Positions 52,771 through 60,738 of a stretch of 64,000 nucleotides of DNA are shown piece after piece. Source of the DNA: Acidobacteriota bacterium. GTDB lineage: Bacteria > Acidobacteriota > Vicinamibacteria > Vicinamibacterales > CAVVIG01. Each line of letters opens with the position of its first letter. The stretch's first letter is position 1. The translations under genes and the position numbers were made by a program. The notes beneath the pieces are model-generated. The model saw only the letters and a program-made list of their open reading frames with translations. It had not been told where the DNA came from and ran no database searches. Location of the stretch: positions 173,890-237,889 of the forward strand of contig JAFDVO010000017.1 of the NCBI GenBank assembly GCA_018268955.1, in the 5' to 3' direction.

Positions 52771-53670
52771 ATGTTGGAGATTCGCCGCATCCTCTGTCCC
52801 GTGGACTTCTCTGACGCCTCGCAGCACGCGCTCGATCACGCGGTGATGATCGCGGGCTGGTATCGGGCGCGGATTACTGCCTTGCACGTGCGTCATCCCG
52901 CCTTCCTGGTGGAACCGCCCATCCTGTTCACCGACATGGGCGGAGGCGGTCCGGCGGCGACCCTCGAGGACGCGGAGACCCGGCTCCATCATTGGCTGGC
53001 GCCGGTGCGCGCGGCCGGGGTCTCGTGCGAGGTGATGGCGGTCGACGGCAACACGCCGGCGGCGCGCATTGTCGAAGTGGCGGGCCGGCTGGAAGCTGAC
53101 CTGATCGTGCTCGGCACACACGGGCGGAGCGGGTTCGAGCGCCTGCTGCTCGGGTCGGTCACCGAGAAGGTGGTGCGGACCGCCAGGTGCCCGGTGATCA
53201 CCGTGCCGCCGCCGAGTGTCGCCACCTCGAAGCTGCCCTTCAAGCGGGTGCTGTGCGCGGTGGACTTCTCCGAGCCGTCGATGGCTGCGCTGCAGTATGC
53301 GCTGTCGCTCGCCAAGGAGTCCGATTCCGCCATCACCCTGCTCCACGTCCTGGAGTTCCCGCGCGAAGAGCAAGTGGATATCACGCTGCCCTTCGACATG
53401 GGCGCCTATCGCGCAGCGGTGCAGGCGGACGCAACCAGGCGGCTGGCCGACCTGCTCACGGACGATGTCCGGACCTGGGCCCGTCCACACACGAGGCTTG
53501 CCTACGGCCGTCCGTACGAGCAGATCATCGAGACTGCAGCCGACGAACGGGCTGACCTGATCGTTCTCGGCGTTCATGGCCGGAACGTCATGGACCTGAT
53601 GCTGTTCGGGTCCACGACGAATCAGGTTATTCGCCGCGCGACGTGCCCGGTGCTGACCCTGGTGCGCTGA
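52771..53670 (+). CDS. Tandem universal stress protein (UspA x2)
   Basis: 299 residues from the ATG at 52771 with GGGAGG five nt upstream; a GTG at 52765 is in frame but lies on the ribosome binding site. There are two UspA domains (about 3-148 and 152-299). Each keeps the ATP-binding pattern G-x2-G-x9-G-S/T: GTHGRSGFERLLLGS in the first and GVHGRNVMDLMLFGS in the second. Both domains start with the usual ILCPVDFS / VLCAVDFS strand. These proteins help survival under stress and often respond to anoxia or starvation; no such signal can be read from the sequence. Confidence 0.95.
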   Translation: MLEIRRILCPVDFSDASQHALDHAVMIAGWYRARITALHVRHPAFLVEPPILFTDMGGGGPAATLEDAETRLHHWLAPVRAAGVSCEVMAVDGNTPAARIVEVAGRLEADLIVLGTHGRSGFERLLLGSVTEKVVRTARCPVITVPPPSVATSKLPFKRVLCAVDFSEPSMAALQYALSLAKESDSAITLLHVLEFPREEQVDITLPFDMGAYRAAVQADATRRLADLLTDDVRTWARPHTRLAYGRPYEQIIETAADERADLIVLGVHGRNVMDLMLFGSTTNQVIRRATCPVLTLVR

Positions 53671-53700
53671 CGCATCCCCGGCTGAACCGCCCTCCCCGAG

Positions 53701-53722
53701 AAGCCGGCCGTCCGGCCGGCTT
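53701..53722 (+). terminator. Terminator-like hairpin after the universal stress protein
   Basis: The arms AAGCCGGCC (53701-53709) and GGCCGGCTT (53714-53722) are perfect inverted copies around the loop GTCC. It sits 31 nt after the stop codon. The stem is strong, but no run of T follows. Confidence 0.55.
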
Positions 53723-53781
53723 CGCACGCCCGCTGTGTCTGCCGTGATGGCATCCCTGCTGACGCATTCCCGTCGGCGTAC

Positions 53782-53803
53782 GCCGGTACTTCGGAGTACC
53801 GGC
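53782..53803. other. Perfect hairpin GCCGGTACT / AGTACCGGC
   Basis: 9-nt arms (53782-53790 and 53795-53803) with a TCGG loop, in the gap before the YbaK-like gene. It may be a second terminator arm or a small structured leader. The 298-nt gap 53671-53968 holds nothing else I can support. Confidence 0.45.
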
Positions 53804-53968
53804 AGTTGCGAGTGCAGGGACTATCGAAAAACCTGAGACGACCGAAGCGCGGCAGAGGCAGGTACCTTGCAGCATCCTCCGTATCGTCGAATGGGTCTGG
53901 CGTTGTACCGGCAGTGACACCGGTCGGTTGTGCGCCACGCGACGGCCATCGGATCAAGGAGGCGGGCA

Positions 53969-54445
53969 ATGGCAGTCACGGAACTCGTCCAGGAGTATCT
54001 CAGGCAGTCCAACGTCGCGTACAGCGTGTTCCCGCATGTGCCCGCGTACTCCGCACAGGAGGAGGCCGCGGTCACGCACATCTCCGGCCGCGACTGGGCG
54101 AAGCCGGTCGTGTTCTTCGCTGATGGTGAGCCGGTGATGGCAGTTGTTCCCGCCGACCTCGTCATCGACGTCGAGCGGTTGCTGCTGTTGACCGGGGCGG
54201 AGCGCATCCGTCTCGCCACCGAAGAGGAACTGGCCGCGTTGTATCCCGACTGCGAACCAGGTGCGATGCCGCCCCTCGGTCCGCTGTACAACCAGTCCGT
54301 GTTCGTCGACGTCAACCTCGCCGCACAGCCGCAGATCGTCTTCAACGGCGGCACGCACGGGGATGCAGTGTGCATGCGGTATGACGACTTCGCCGCGCTC
54401 GCGCAGCCGGTGGTCGGCAGCTTCGCCACGAGGGCGGTGTTCTAG
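53969..54445 (+). CDS. YbaK/prolyl-tRNA editing-domain protein (aminoacyl-tRNA deacylase family)
   Basis: 158 residues from the ATG at 53969, with AAGGAGG at 53957-53963. The pattern fits the YbaK/aaRS-associated fold: an N-terminal VQEYLRQSNVAYSVFPHVP segment, AQEEAAVTHISGRDWAKPVVF (where the family carries the substrate-loop Lys), VVPADLVIDVERL, and near the end PQIVFNGGTHGDAVCMRYDDF (the family G-x-H strand). Members hydrolyse mischarged tRNAs such as Ala-tRNA(Pro) or Cys-tRNA(Pro). The exact substrate cannot be told. It is monocistronic and convergent with the cytochrome gene. Confidence 0.82.
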   Translation: MAVTELVQEYLRQSNVAYSVFPHVPAYSAQEEAAVTHISGRDWAKPVVFFADGEPVMAVVPADLVIDVERLLLLTGAERIRLATEEELAALYPDCEPGAMPPLGPLYNQSVFVDVNLAAQPQIVFNGGTHGDAVCMRYDDFAALAQPVVGSFATRAVF

Positions 54446-54492
54446 GGCGCGACCTGCGCGCGTGGCAGCTCGATGCGCTGCAGGGCGCTCGT

Positions 54493-54582
54493 GAAATGCC
54501 GGAATGCAACAATGCCGGAATGCAGACGCTCGGATCACGGCGCCGTGCATTTCGGCATTTCTGCATTACTGCATTTGTTGCC
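54493..54582. repeat. Inverted AATGCCGGAATGCA repeats between convergent genes
   Basis: Two direct copies of AATGCCGGAATGCA (starting 54495 and 54511) are followed by an inverted cluster of TGCATT / CGGCATT units (about 54546-54579). The sequence can fold back on itself, so it may end transcription from both sides. The roughly 7-nt phrasing resembles the repeats at 49656-49735, with a different unit. Confidence 0.7.
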
Positions 54583-55580
54583 TACTGCGCCACTGCTATG
54601 CGCTTGGGGTAATACACCGCATCCGGCGGGAGCGGGTCGACGAGGTAGTCCTTGTCCTTGAAGGGGAACGCGGGCCGCGGCTTCGACGTGATGAAGGCGG
54701 CGAGGTTCAGGGCGTCCTGATCCGTCATGTTGCCGGGATCGAGGTAGGGCATCGTGTACCTGATGATCCCGGCAAGCGTGTAGACGCGTGCCGCACCGGC
54801 GCCATCGTTCCACGAGTTCGGTCCCCACAGCGGCCCTGGCTTCTTGTCGCCCACGTAAACCCCCTGCCCGTCGGGTCCGTGGCATGACGCGCAGCGTTCC
54901 GCGTAGATGGCTTCACCCTTCCCGGCGTCCAGCGTGTCGACCGGTACCAGCGATGGCTGCGGGATGGTGTTCTGGCCCCGCCACTTCGGGCTCTTGCCGA
55001 TCTCGTTCCCCCGGGAAATCCAGTTGAGATAGGCCGCCAGGGCGAGAACCTCGCGGGAGGTTGGCGTTGGCAGGGTGTCCGCCGCGGCGACGATGGCCGT
55101 GCCGTTCGCATCGGACTGGAGCATCCCGGTCGCGTTCTCGCTCCGAAGGAAGCAGTCGACGATGCGGTCGTTGAGGCTGATTAGCCGGCCGGCGCGCCGG
55201 TTGTACTCGGGGAAGACGCCGGAGATGGCCACCAGCGGCATGGCGCGTTCGCGCTGCCCCCCATTCAGGTGGCAGTTGTTGCACGACATGCCACCGGGCA
55301 CGAAGCGCGAAGCCTCGGCCGGTGTGTTCGTGAACAGCCGATAGCCCAGCTGGATTTCCTTCGAGAGCTTCGACTGGTCGAGGCTCTTGTCGGTCAACGG
55401 GTTCTGCGGGAAGTCCCACGCGGTGACCATGGTCATCTTCGCGGGAATGAGCGGTCCGGAGAGCGCGTACCGGAGCTTCGGCGGACCGTCGGGCGGGGTC
55501 TTCGACGCCGCGGGTTTGGAGCAGGCGGCGGCGACGCTGATGGCGAGCGCTGCGGCGACAAGGCGCAGGGGGCTATGCAT
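54582..55580 (-). CDS. Diheme c-type cytochrome lipoprotein, TsdA (thiosulfate dehydrogenase)-like
   Basis: 332 residues from the ATG at 55578-55580. A lipoprotein signal ends in VAAAC (Cys20). There are two heme-binding motifs, CNNCH at 100-104 and CASCHG from 230. The stretch between them, RLISLNDRIVDCFLRSENATG followed by LALAAYLNWIS, matches the TsdA-family signature (sle.RI..C..RS..G and Y..W). TsdA enzymes oxidise thiosulfate to tetrathionate in the periplasm or run the reverse reaction. It is divergent from the DsrE-like gene, which supports a sulfur role. It could also be a generic diheme cytochrome accepting electrons from another donor. Confidence 0.85.
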   Translation of the reverse strand: MHSPLRLVAAALAISVAAACSKPAASKTPPDGPPKLRYALSGPLIPAKMTMVTAWDFPQNPLTDKSLDQSKLSKEIQLGYRLFTNTPAEASRFVPGGMSCNNCHLNGGQRERAMPLVAISGVFPEYNRRAGRLISLNDRIVDCFLRSENATGMLQSDANGTAIVAAADTLPTPTSREVLALAAYLNWISRGNEIGKSPKWRGQNTIPQPSLVPVDTLDAGKGEAIYAERCASCHGPDGQGVYVGDKKPGPLWGPNSWNDGAGAARVYTLAGIIRYTMPYLDPGNMTDQDALNLAAFITSKPRPAFPFKDKDYLVDPLPPDAVYYPKRIAVAQ

Positions 55581-55652
55581 GGACGGATGACCGCTGGACG
55601 GGGTAGTGTAACGGTACTTCCGGCCGTTCGTCAGCCGAGTGAGGACATTCCC

Positions 55653-56366
55653 ATGATGCAGGACACAGCACGCGGACCGCTGGCTCGTCGTTCGTTTCTG
55701 TCGCGACTCCTGGCCGGCGCCGGGGCCTTCGGGGCTGCCTTCGGCGCGACGACCGCCGCGGAGGCCCAGGCCACACCACCGGCCGGCGCGTTCCAGCCGG
55801 CCCGCCACCCTGAGGACGACTGGTTCGAGCAGACCACGGGGAAGCATCGCTTCTTCTACGACACCACCACCGCCGACGCGTTCGCCCAGGCGCTGTTCTT
55901 CGCGCGCAACTTCTTCGTGGCCAACGCCAGCGGCTACAAGTTAGCCGATGCGGACCTCGCCCAGATCATCTGCCTGCGTCACGAATCGACGTCGTTCGCC
56001 TTCACCGACGCGATGTGGGCGAAGTACGGGGCGGCCCTGTCCGAGCGCGCCGCGAACTTCGTCGACCCGAAGTCCAAGCAGGTGCCGACCACGAACATCA
56101 TGATGGTTGGTGGTTACGGGGAGCTGATGCGGAACGTCAACGTCACGATCGACCAGATGGCGAAGCGCGGCGTGCGCTTCGCGGTCTGTGCGATGGCAAC
56201 GCGGGCGGCGGCGCAGCTGGCCGCCCAGAAGACCGGTGGGAACGTCGACGCGATCTACAAGGAGCTGACGGAGAACCTGATCCCCAATGGACACATGGTC
56301 CCGGCAGGTATCGTGGCGGTGAACCGCGCGCAGGAGCGCGGATACACCTTCTCCTACGTGGTGTAG
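55653..56366 (+). CDS. Tat-exported DsrE/F-like protein
   Basis: 237 residues from the ATG at 55653 (a second ATG follows at once). The twin-arginine signal is ARRSFLSRLLAGAGAFGAAFG (Arg12-Arg13). The mature domain resembles the DsrE/DsrF/YchN fold: a FARNFFVANASGYKL helix, LAQIICLRH strand, then MAKRGVRFAVCAMATRA, with Cys179 where sulfur-carrying family members have their conserved Cys, and an AGIVAVNRAQERGYTF end. DsrE-like proteins bind or pass persulfide sulfur. An exported version suggests work on periplasmic sulfur compounds. It lies 14 nt before the DUF442-like gene and is divergent from the TsdA-like cytochrome. Confidence 0.8.
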   Translation: MMQDTARGPLARRSFLSRLLAGAGAFGAAFGATTAAEAQATPPAGAFQPARHPEDDWFEQTTGKHRFFYDTTTADAFAQALFFARNFFVANASGYKLADADLAQIICLRHESTSFAFTDAMWAKYGAALSERAANFVDPKSKQVPTTNIMMVGGYGELMRNVNVTIDQMAKRGVRFAVCAMATRAAAQLAAQKTGGNVDAIYKELTENLIPNGHMVPAGIVAVNRAQERGYTFSYVV

Positions 56367-56380
56367 GCAAGGAGCAGCGT

Positions 56381-56914
56381 ATGCGCAGGTATTTCGGTGT
56401 GGCCGCCCTGGTTGCCCTGCTGGCGACCGGCAGTGCCTTCGGCCAGACGGTCACCAAGCCGGTCGTCCCCGGCGTGACCAACTTCTCACGGCTCGAGTCG
56501 ACGATCGCGTGTGCCGGAGCGACGACCCCCGCCGGCGTCGCCGAGCTGAAGAAGCTGGGTTACAGGACGGTCATCAACCTCCGGCAGGCGAGCGAGCCTG
56601 GCGCGGACGTCGAGGCGGAAGAGGCCGCGGCCAAGGCGGCAGGTGTCAAGTACGTGCACCTGCCCGTGAACGGCGCGTCCCCGGATCCAGCGATGGTCGA
56701 CCAGTTCCTCGCGGCGGTCGGCGACCCGGCGAACCAGCCGGTGTTCGTGCACTGCGCGAGCGGCCAGCGGGCGTCCGCGTTCTGGATGATCAAGCGGCTC
56801 GTCGTCGACGGGTGGGATGCCGAGAAGGCGGGCACCGAAGCGGCGGCGCTCGGGCTGACGAGCCCCGCGCTGAAGACCTTCGCGCTCAACTACGCCGCGT
56901 CACACAAGAAGTAG
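56381..56914 (+). CDS. Exported DUF442-type phosphatase / rhodanese-like protein
   Basis: 177 residues from the ATG at 56381 with AAGGAGC upstream. A signal peptide lies at 1-21 (VAALVALLATGSAFG). The domain has the DUF442 layout: TPAGVAELKKLGYRTVINLR, then YVHLPVNG and VFVHCASGQRASAFWMIKR. The anion loop is Cys125-x4-Arg130, shorter than the Cys-x5-Arg of classic tyrosine phosphatases and like the CRSGTR loop of DUF442 domains. DUF442 is fused to persulfide dioxygenase in Blh proteins, so sulfur transfer or sensing is as likely as phosphatase activity. The flanking DsrE-like and TsdA-like genes favour the sulfur reading. Confidence 0.82.
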   Translation: MRRYFGVAALVALLATGSAFGQTVTKPVVPGVTNFSRLESTIACAGATTPAGVAELKKLGYRTVINLRQASEPGADVEAEEAAAKAAGVKYVHLPVNGASPDPAMVDQFLAAVGDPANQPVFVHCASGQRASAFWMIKRLVVDGWDAEKAGTEAAALGLTSPALKTFALNYAASHKK

Positions 56915-56979
56915 CCGACAGCAGATAGGTCGACGCCACATCCGTGGCGTCGACCCCGATCCGCGCAAGCCCCCCGGCC

Positions 56980-58206
56980 TTACGCGAACGTCGCCTCCGA
57001 CCCTCCGGCATGCACGTAGGCGTCCTCGCCGTGCATCGCCACGTCCAGCCCCACCGACTGATCCTCGTCCTCCGCTCGCAGCGGGAACACCAGGTTCACC
57101 AGCTTCAGCAGCACGAAACTCATGACGGCCGAGAAGACCCAGGCGACGGCGACCGCCACAGCCTGCGTGACGAGCTGGCCCGGGTTGCCGAAGAGGAGGC
57201 CGTCGGCGACGCCATTCATCGCCTTCTGCGCGAACACGCCCGTGAGCAGGGCGCCGAACGTGCCGCCGACGCCATGGGCGGCGACGACGTCGAGCGAGTC
57301 GTCGAGGTTCGTCTTGGCGCGCCAGAGCAGGCCGAAGTAGCTCGGGAAGGCGGCCAACGCGCCGAGGGCAATCGCGCTCATCGGCCCGACGAAGCCGGCA
57401 GCCGGCGTGATCGCGACGAGTCCCACCACGATGGCGGTCGCGGCGCCGACGGCTGTCGTCTTCTGCAGGCGGATCATGTCGAGGAGCGCCCAGACGACGA
57501 GCGTCCCGGCGGGGGCCAGCATCGTCGTCGTGAAGGCGAGCGCGGCGATGTTGTTGGCGGCGAGCGCGCTGCCCGCGTTGAAGCCGAACCACCCGAACCA
57601 GAGGAGCCCCGTCCCGAGCAGCGTGAACGGCACGTTGTGCGGCGCGAGCGCCACCTTCTTGTAGTCACGGCGCGGACCGATGACGATCGCCGCCACCAGG
57701 GCGGCGGCGGCCGCGTTGACGTGCACGACGGTGCCGCCCGCGAAGTCGAGCGCACCCATGTCAGCGAGGAACCCGCCGCCCCAGACCCAGTGCGCCACCG
57801 GGACATAGACGACGAGCGACCACAGCGTGATGAAGGCGACGTACGCCGGGAACCGCATGCGCTCCACGATCGAACCGGAGATCAGCGCTGCGGTGATGAT
57901 GCAGAACGTGCCCTGGTAGGACATGAACAGCAGGTGGGGAATCGTGCCCTTGGCCTCGAGGCCCACGCCCCGCAAGAACGCGTTGGCGGCTGTGCCGATG
58001 AAGTTGTTGCCTTCCGTGAAGGCGAGCGAGTAGCCGATCACGGCCCAGAGCACGCCCACGAACCCCAATGAGATGAAACTCATCATCATCGTGTTCAGGG
58101 CGTTCTTGGACCGGACGAGCCCTCCGTAGAAGAAGGCGAGCGCTGGCGTCATCAGCAGCACCAGCGCAGTCGAAATCAGCATCCAGGACGTATCCGCAGC
58201 GTTCAT
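56980..58206 (-). CDS. amtB: Ammonium transporter AmtB
   Basis: 408 residues from the ATG at 58204-58206 (a GTG two codons upstream lies too near the GAGG ribosome binding site). Eleven membrane segments are expected. Family marks include TPALAFFYGGLVRSKN near the start, SYQGTFCIITAALISG, HWVWGGG, the DFAGGTVVHVNA motif with the first pore His, and GGTFGALLTGVF with the second (AAHGVGGTFG). It imports NH4+/NH3 in nitrogen limitation and is blocked by un-uridylylated P-II protein. The P-II and GlnD genes lie 5 kb downstream on the opposite strand, so glnK-amtB operon structure is not kept here. Confidence 0.96.
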   Translation of the reverse strand: MNAADTSWMLISTALVLLMTPALAFFYGGLVRSKNALNTMMMSFISLGFVGVLWAVIGYSLAFTEGNNFIGTAANAFLRGVGLEAKGTIPHLLFMSYQGTFCIITAALISGSIVERMRFPAYVAFITLWSLVVYVPVAHWVWGGGFLADMGALDFAGGTVVHVNAAAAALVAAIVIGPRRDYKKVALAPHNVPFTLLGTGLLWFGWFGFNAGSALAANNIAALAFTTTMLAPAGTLVVWALLDMIRLQKTTAVGAATAIVVGLVAITPAAGFVGPMSAIALGALAAFPSYFGLLWRAKTNLDDSLDVVAAHGVGGTFGALLTGVFAQKAMNGVADGLLFGNPGQLVTQAVAVAVAWVFSAVMSFVLLKLVNLVFPLRAEDEDQSVGLDVAMHGEDAYVHAGGSEATFA

Positions 58207-58387
58207 GCTCACACCTCGTGTCTGCGTGGCGGCAGGGGCCGCCCGCGACGGGGGCGATCCGCTCAGGTCAGCGGTATCGGGTCTGCGGACAGAGTGGCAA
58301 GCAGGGGGCCACGGCTGATGCGCCGTGCGATTCCCGTAAACGCCTGACTGGACGCACGTTGATGATCCCGGCGCAACCCGGGACCCG

Positions 58388-58403
58388 CCGACAGAAGTGT
58401 CGG
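58388..58403. promoter_or_regulatory. Palindromic site A, CCGACA-N4-TGTCGG
   Basis: A perfect 6+6 inverted repeat with spacer GAAG, 182 nt upstream of the amtB start. Confidence 0.55.
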
Positions 58404-58651
58404 TTCGCCTCGCAGGTCAGACATCAGCGTAGCCAGCCCATGAACTTCCTTACGGAAAACGGAGCGTGTGGGTGCGCCGGGGGCGCGGCGTGCACGGACC
58501 TGGCGGAACGTGTGTGACGCACGGGACCCCGCGTCAGGCCCGGCGTTCTCGGCCATCGACCGTCCACGCGCCGAGCCCGAGACGTGGCCACTGTTTTTTC
58601 AGGGATTGATCAGGCGGAACCACAGCAACTTTGTTGGGATCGCTGCCGTAG

Positions 58652-58667
58652 CCTACAGAAGTGTCCG
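58652..58667. promoter_or_regulatory. Palindromic site B, CCTACA-N4-TGTCCG
   Basis: Matches site A at 14 of 16 positions, including the same GAAG spacer. It directly abuts the possible -35 hexamer (58668) of the rightward gene, a position typical of activators. Confidence 0.45.
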
Positions 58668-58719
58668 TTGAGCGCGGTGCGCGAGTCCGTCGATAAGGTT
58701 GGGTTTCTCCCAATGAAAA

Positions 58720-58731
58720 CGACACTTGTCG
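58720..58731. promoter_or_regulatory. Palindromic half-spaced site C, CGACA-CT-TGTCG
   Basis: Same arms as site A with a 2-nt spacer, downstream of the possible promoter of the rightward gene. Confidence 0.35.
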
Positions 58732-58840
58732 GCCTTGTGGCGGATTGTGGCGAGGTGGCGATTCGGTTGCACCCGGCCCAGTCGTCGCTGCAGTCCGTCC
58801 GGGACTGCAGGTGGCATGCACTCACTCACGAGGAGGGAAC

Positions 58841-59608
58841 GTGATTCACGGTTCATATGGTCGTGTGGCCTGCGGCGTCGCCGCGCTCGCACTGGTCCCC
58901 GCTCTGGCGCACGCGACACCGAGCACCACGTACTGGGCACCGTCGGTGGCCACGTGCCAGGCCAAGGGGGTCCCGCACATCACGTACGACACGTACTATG
59001 GGCGGAAGGGCGGTTACCCGATCGATACCGGCTTGACGATCGGCGTCCTGCCGGGCGACAAGATCCAGGCGGAAGTCGGCTACGATCTGCTGCTGCCGGG
59101 CAACAACCCCACGCAGTTCTACTTGAACGGGAAGGTGTGCCTCACCGAGAACTCGCTGGGGAAAGGGGCGCCCGGCATTGGCGCGGGCATCGCCAACGTC
59201 GGTTTCGTCAACGGCACCAAGTACAACCTGCTCTACGTCGTCGCCCAGAAGTCACTGCCAATCGGTGGGTACATCTCGGGCGGGATCTATCACGGCCTGA
59301 GTGACTCGCTGTTCGTGAGCAGCGCAGGGGCGCCGGCACGCAACGGCGCGCTTGTCGGGTGGGCGTCGCCGGACATCAAGGTCGGACTGACGGGGCTCGA
59401 CAAGATTGTCGTCGCCGCAGACGTCCAGACCGGCAAGAATGGGTTCGGCGCCGGCGGGGCCGGGCTCACGTTCTACTTCAACAACTATGTGGATCTGATC
59501 GTCGGACCGGTCTTCTTCTTCGACAAGGCCCTCCAGCCCGGAGGCCAGAGCATGATGTGGACGACGCAGATCGACGTCGACATCCCGCTCGGACGGAAGA
59601 AGCCGTAA
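58841..59608 (+). CDS. Predicted outer-membrane beta-barrel-like protein
   Basis: 255 residues from a GTG at 58841 with a strong AGGAGG four nt upstream; this start also gives a clean signal peptide (VACGVAALALVPALAHA). The mature protein is made of alternating strands (GLTIGVLPGDKIQAEVGYDL, YNLLYVVAQ, GYISGGIYHG, GLTFYFNNYVDLIVGPVFFF) and ends in a strand, IDVDIPLG, as barrels often do. I recognise no named family. It is 61 nt from the next predicted outer-membrane gene and divergent from amtB, so a role in nitrogen-compound uptake is possible but unproven. Confidence 0.7.
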   Translation: MIHGSYGRVACGVAALALVPALAHATPSTTYWAPSVATCQAKGVPHITYDTYYGRKGGYPIDTGLTIGVLPGDKIQAEVGYDLLLPGNNPTQFYLNGKVCLTENSLGKGAPGIGAGIANVGFVNGTKYNLLYVVAQKSLPIGGYISGGIYHGLSDSLFVSSAGAPARNGALVGWASPDIKVGLTGLDKIVVAADVQTGKNGFGAGGAGLTFYFNNYVDLIVGPVFFFDKALQPGGQSMMWTTQIDVDIPLGRKKP

Positions 59609-59669
59609 GCGACACGACCGCCCCGCTCGGCGCTCCGCGCCGGGCGGCGGCGCGACCGAGAGGTACACG

Positions 59670-60542
59670 ATGACGGCAGTCTGCTGGCGCCGCGTGACAC
59701 GCGGCTTGGGAATCCTGGTGGGTACCGCGCTGTGCCTGCAGGCGGTGGTCGGCACGGCGTTCGCGCAGGGCGGCAGCGGCGGTCCGAATCAGGGCGCGAT
59801 CTCGTTCAAAGGCGGCGTCGACGTACCGAGCGTGTACGTGTTTCGCGGCATCGTCCGGGAGCAGGACCCGCAGTTCACCATGCAGCCGTGGGGAGAACTC
59901 GGCTTTGCGCTGCGCTCGGGCGGGAACGGCGCGATGCGCGACGTGAAGGTCAGCGTCGGTGTCTGGAACAGCCTGCAGACCGGCTCGTCCGGCAGCAACG
60001 GTTTCAGCCAGCGGCTGCACTATGAAGAGGACTTCTACAGCGTGCTCTCGCTGGGCCTCGCGGGGCGGTTTACCCTTGCGGCGGCCTTCACGGCCTACAC
60101 GAGCCCGAACGTCATGTTCGACACGGTGAAGGAAGCCAGCGTGCGCCTCTCTCACGAGAGCTGGCTTCGTCCCTACGGACTCGCGGCATTCGACATCGGC
60201 AAGGACGGGTTCGACCTTGGCCGCAGGAAGGGCACGTACGTGGAAGTCGGTGTCGCGCCGTCGCACGCACTCGGGCGCCTCACGCTCGCCGTGCCGGCGC
60301 GGCTTGGCGTGAGCGGCAAGGACTACTACGAGCACCCCATCACGGGGGTGGACCACCGATTCGGCTTCGCCGAGGTCGGCGGCATTGCGACCTGGCCCCT
60401 CAACGCGGCGGGCGGTCGGTTCGGCTCGTGGGATCTGCATGGCGGGGCTCGCGTGCTGGCGCTCGGCGACACGACGAAGTTCCTGAACGACGGAAAGGGC
60501 ACGAAGGTCGTGATGACGGCCGGCCTCGGGGTCCGCTACTGA
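59670..60542 (+). CDS. Outer-membrane protein, TorF / Gcw_chp-like porin
   Basis: 290 residues. A signal peptide lies at about 1-32 (ILVGTALCLQAVVGTAFAQG). The stretch VDVPSVYVFRGIVREQDPQF fits the TorF/Gcw_chp opening (nYvfRGis...d..P), followed by QPWGELGFAL and repeated strands, ending in GLGVRY with a terminal aromatic residue as in outer-membrane barrels. The family is loosely linked to nitrogen metabolism genes in proteobacteria, which agrees with its place between amtB and glnD. It is probably in one operon with the preceding barrel gene. Confidence 0.72.
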   Translation: MTAVCWRRVTRGLGILVGTALCLQAVVGTAFAQGGSGGPNQGAISFKGGVDVPSVYVFRGIVREQDPQFTMQPWGELGFALRSGGNGAMRDVKVSVGVWNSLQTGSSGSNGFSQRLHYEEDFYSVLSLGLAGRFTLAAAFTAYTSPNVMFDTVKEASVRLSHESWLRPYGLAAFDIGKDGFDLGRRKGTYVEVGVAPSHALGRLTLAVPARLGVSGKDYYEHPITGVDHRFGFAEVGGIATWPLNAAGGRFGSWDLHGGARVLALGDTTKFLNDGKGTKVVMTAGLGVRY

Positions 60543-60603
60543 CGGGGCGTCATCGGCCTGGCGATGCCGTTTCGTACGCTTATGTCGGCGGTCTCATGAA
60601 GAC

Positions 60604-60617
60604 CGACACATTTGTCG
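60604..60617. promoter_or_regulatory. Palindromic site D, CGACA-N4-TGTCG upstream of glnD
   Basis: Arms 60604-60608 and 60613-60617, spacer CATT; with flanks it reads CCGACA-N4-TGTCGT. It overlaps a larger imperfect hairpin (TGTCGG upstream near 60585, pairing with ACCGACA). It lies about 120 nt before the glnD start. Confidence 0.5.
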
Positions 60618-60738
60618 TAGGCCGTGCTGGCGCCACGGCGCTGGCCCTTGCGCGTTTTTCTAGGGAAATCCCTCATGCCGCACCCGCACAGGTCTTGCGC
60701 GAGCGGTGTCGGATTTGCTGAAGTGGAAGCAGCACCAC

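Larger units (their letters stand above)
58207..58840. other. Intergenic region between amtB and the outer-membrane protein gene
   Basis: This 634-nt region separates divergent genes. It contains three palindrome sites at 58388, 58652 and 58720 (listed separately), a possible promoter for the rightward gene (-35 TTGAGC 58668-58673, 18 nt, -10 GATAAG 58692-58697), and AGGAGG at 58831. I found no good sigma-54 pair (GG-N10-GC context) on either strand, which is notable for a nitrogen gene. No ORF here looks real. Confidence 0.5.

Noticed and set aside
58207-58840. Sigma-54 promoter for amtB, and the TGGCC...TTTTTT stretch near 58585.
   Set aside because: The -12 element does not match TTGC and the spacing is not GG-N10-GC; no other candidate is better on either strand.
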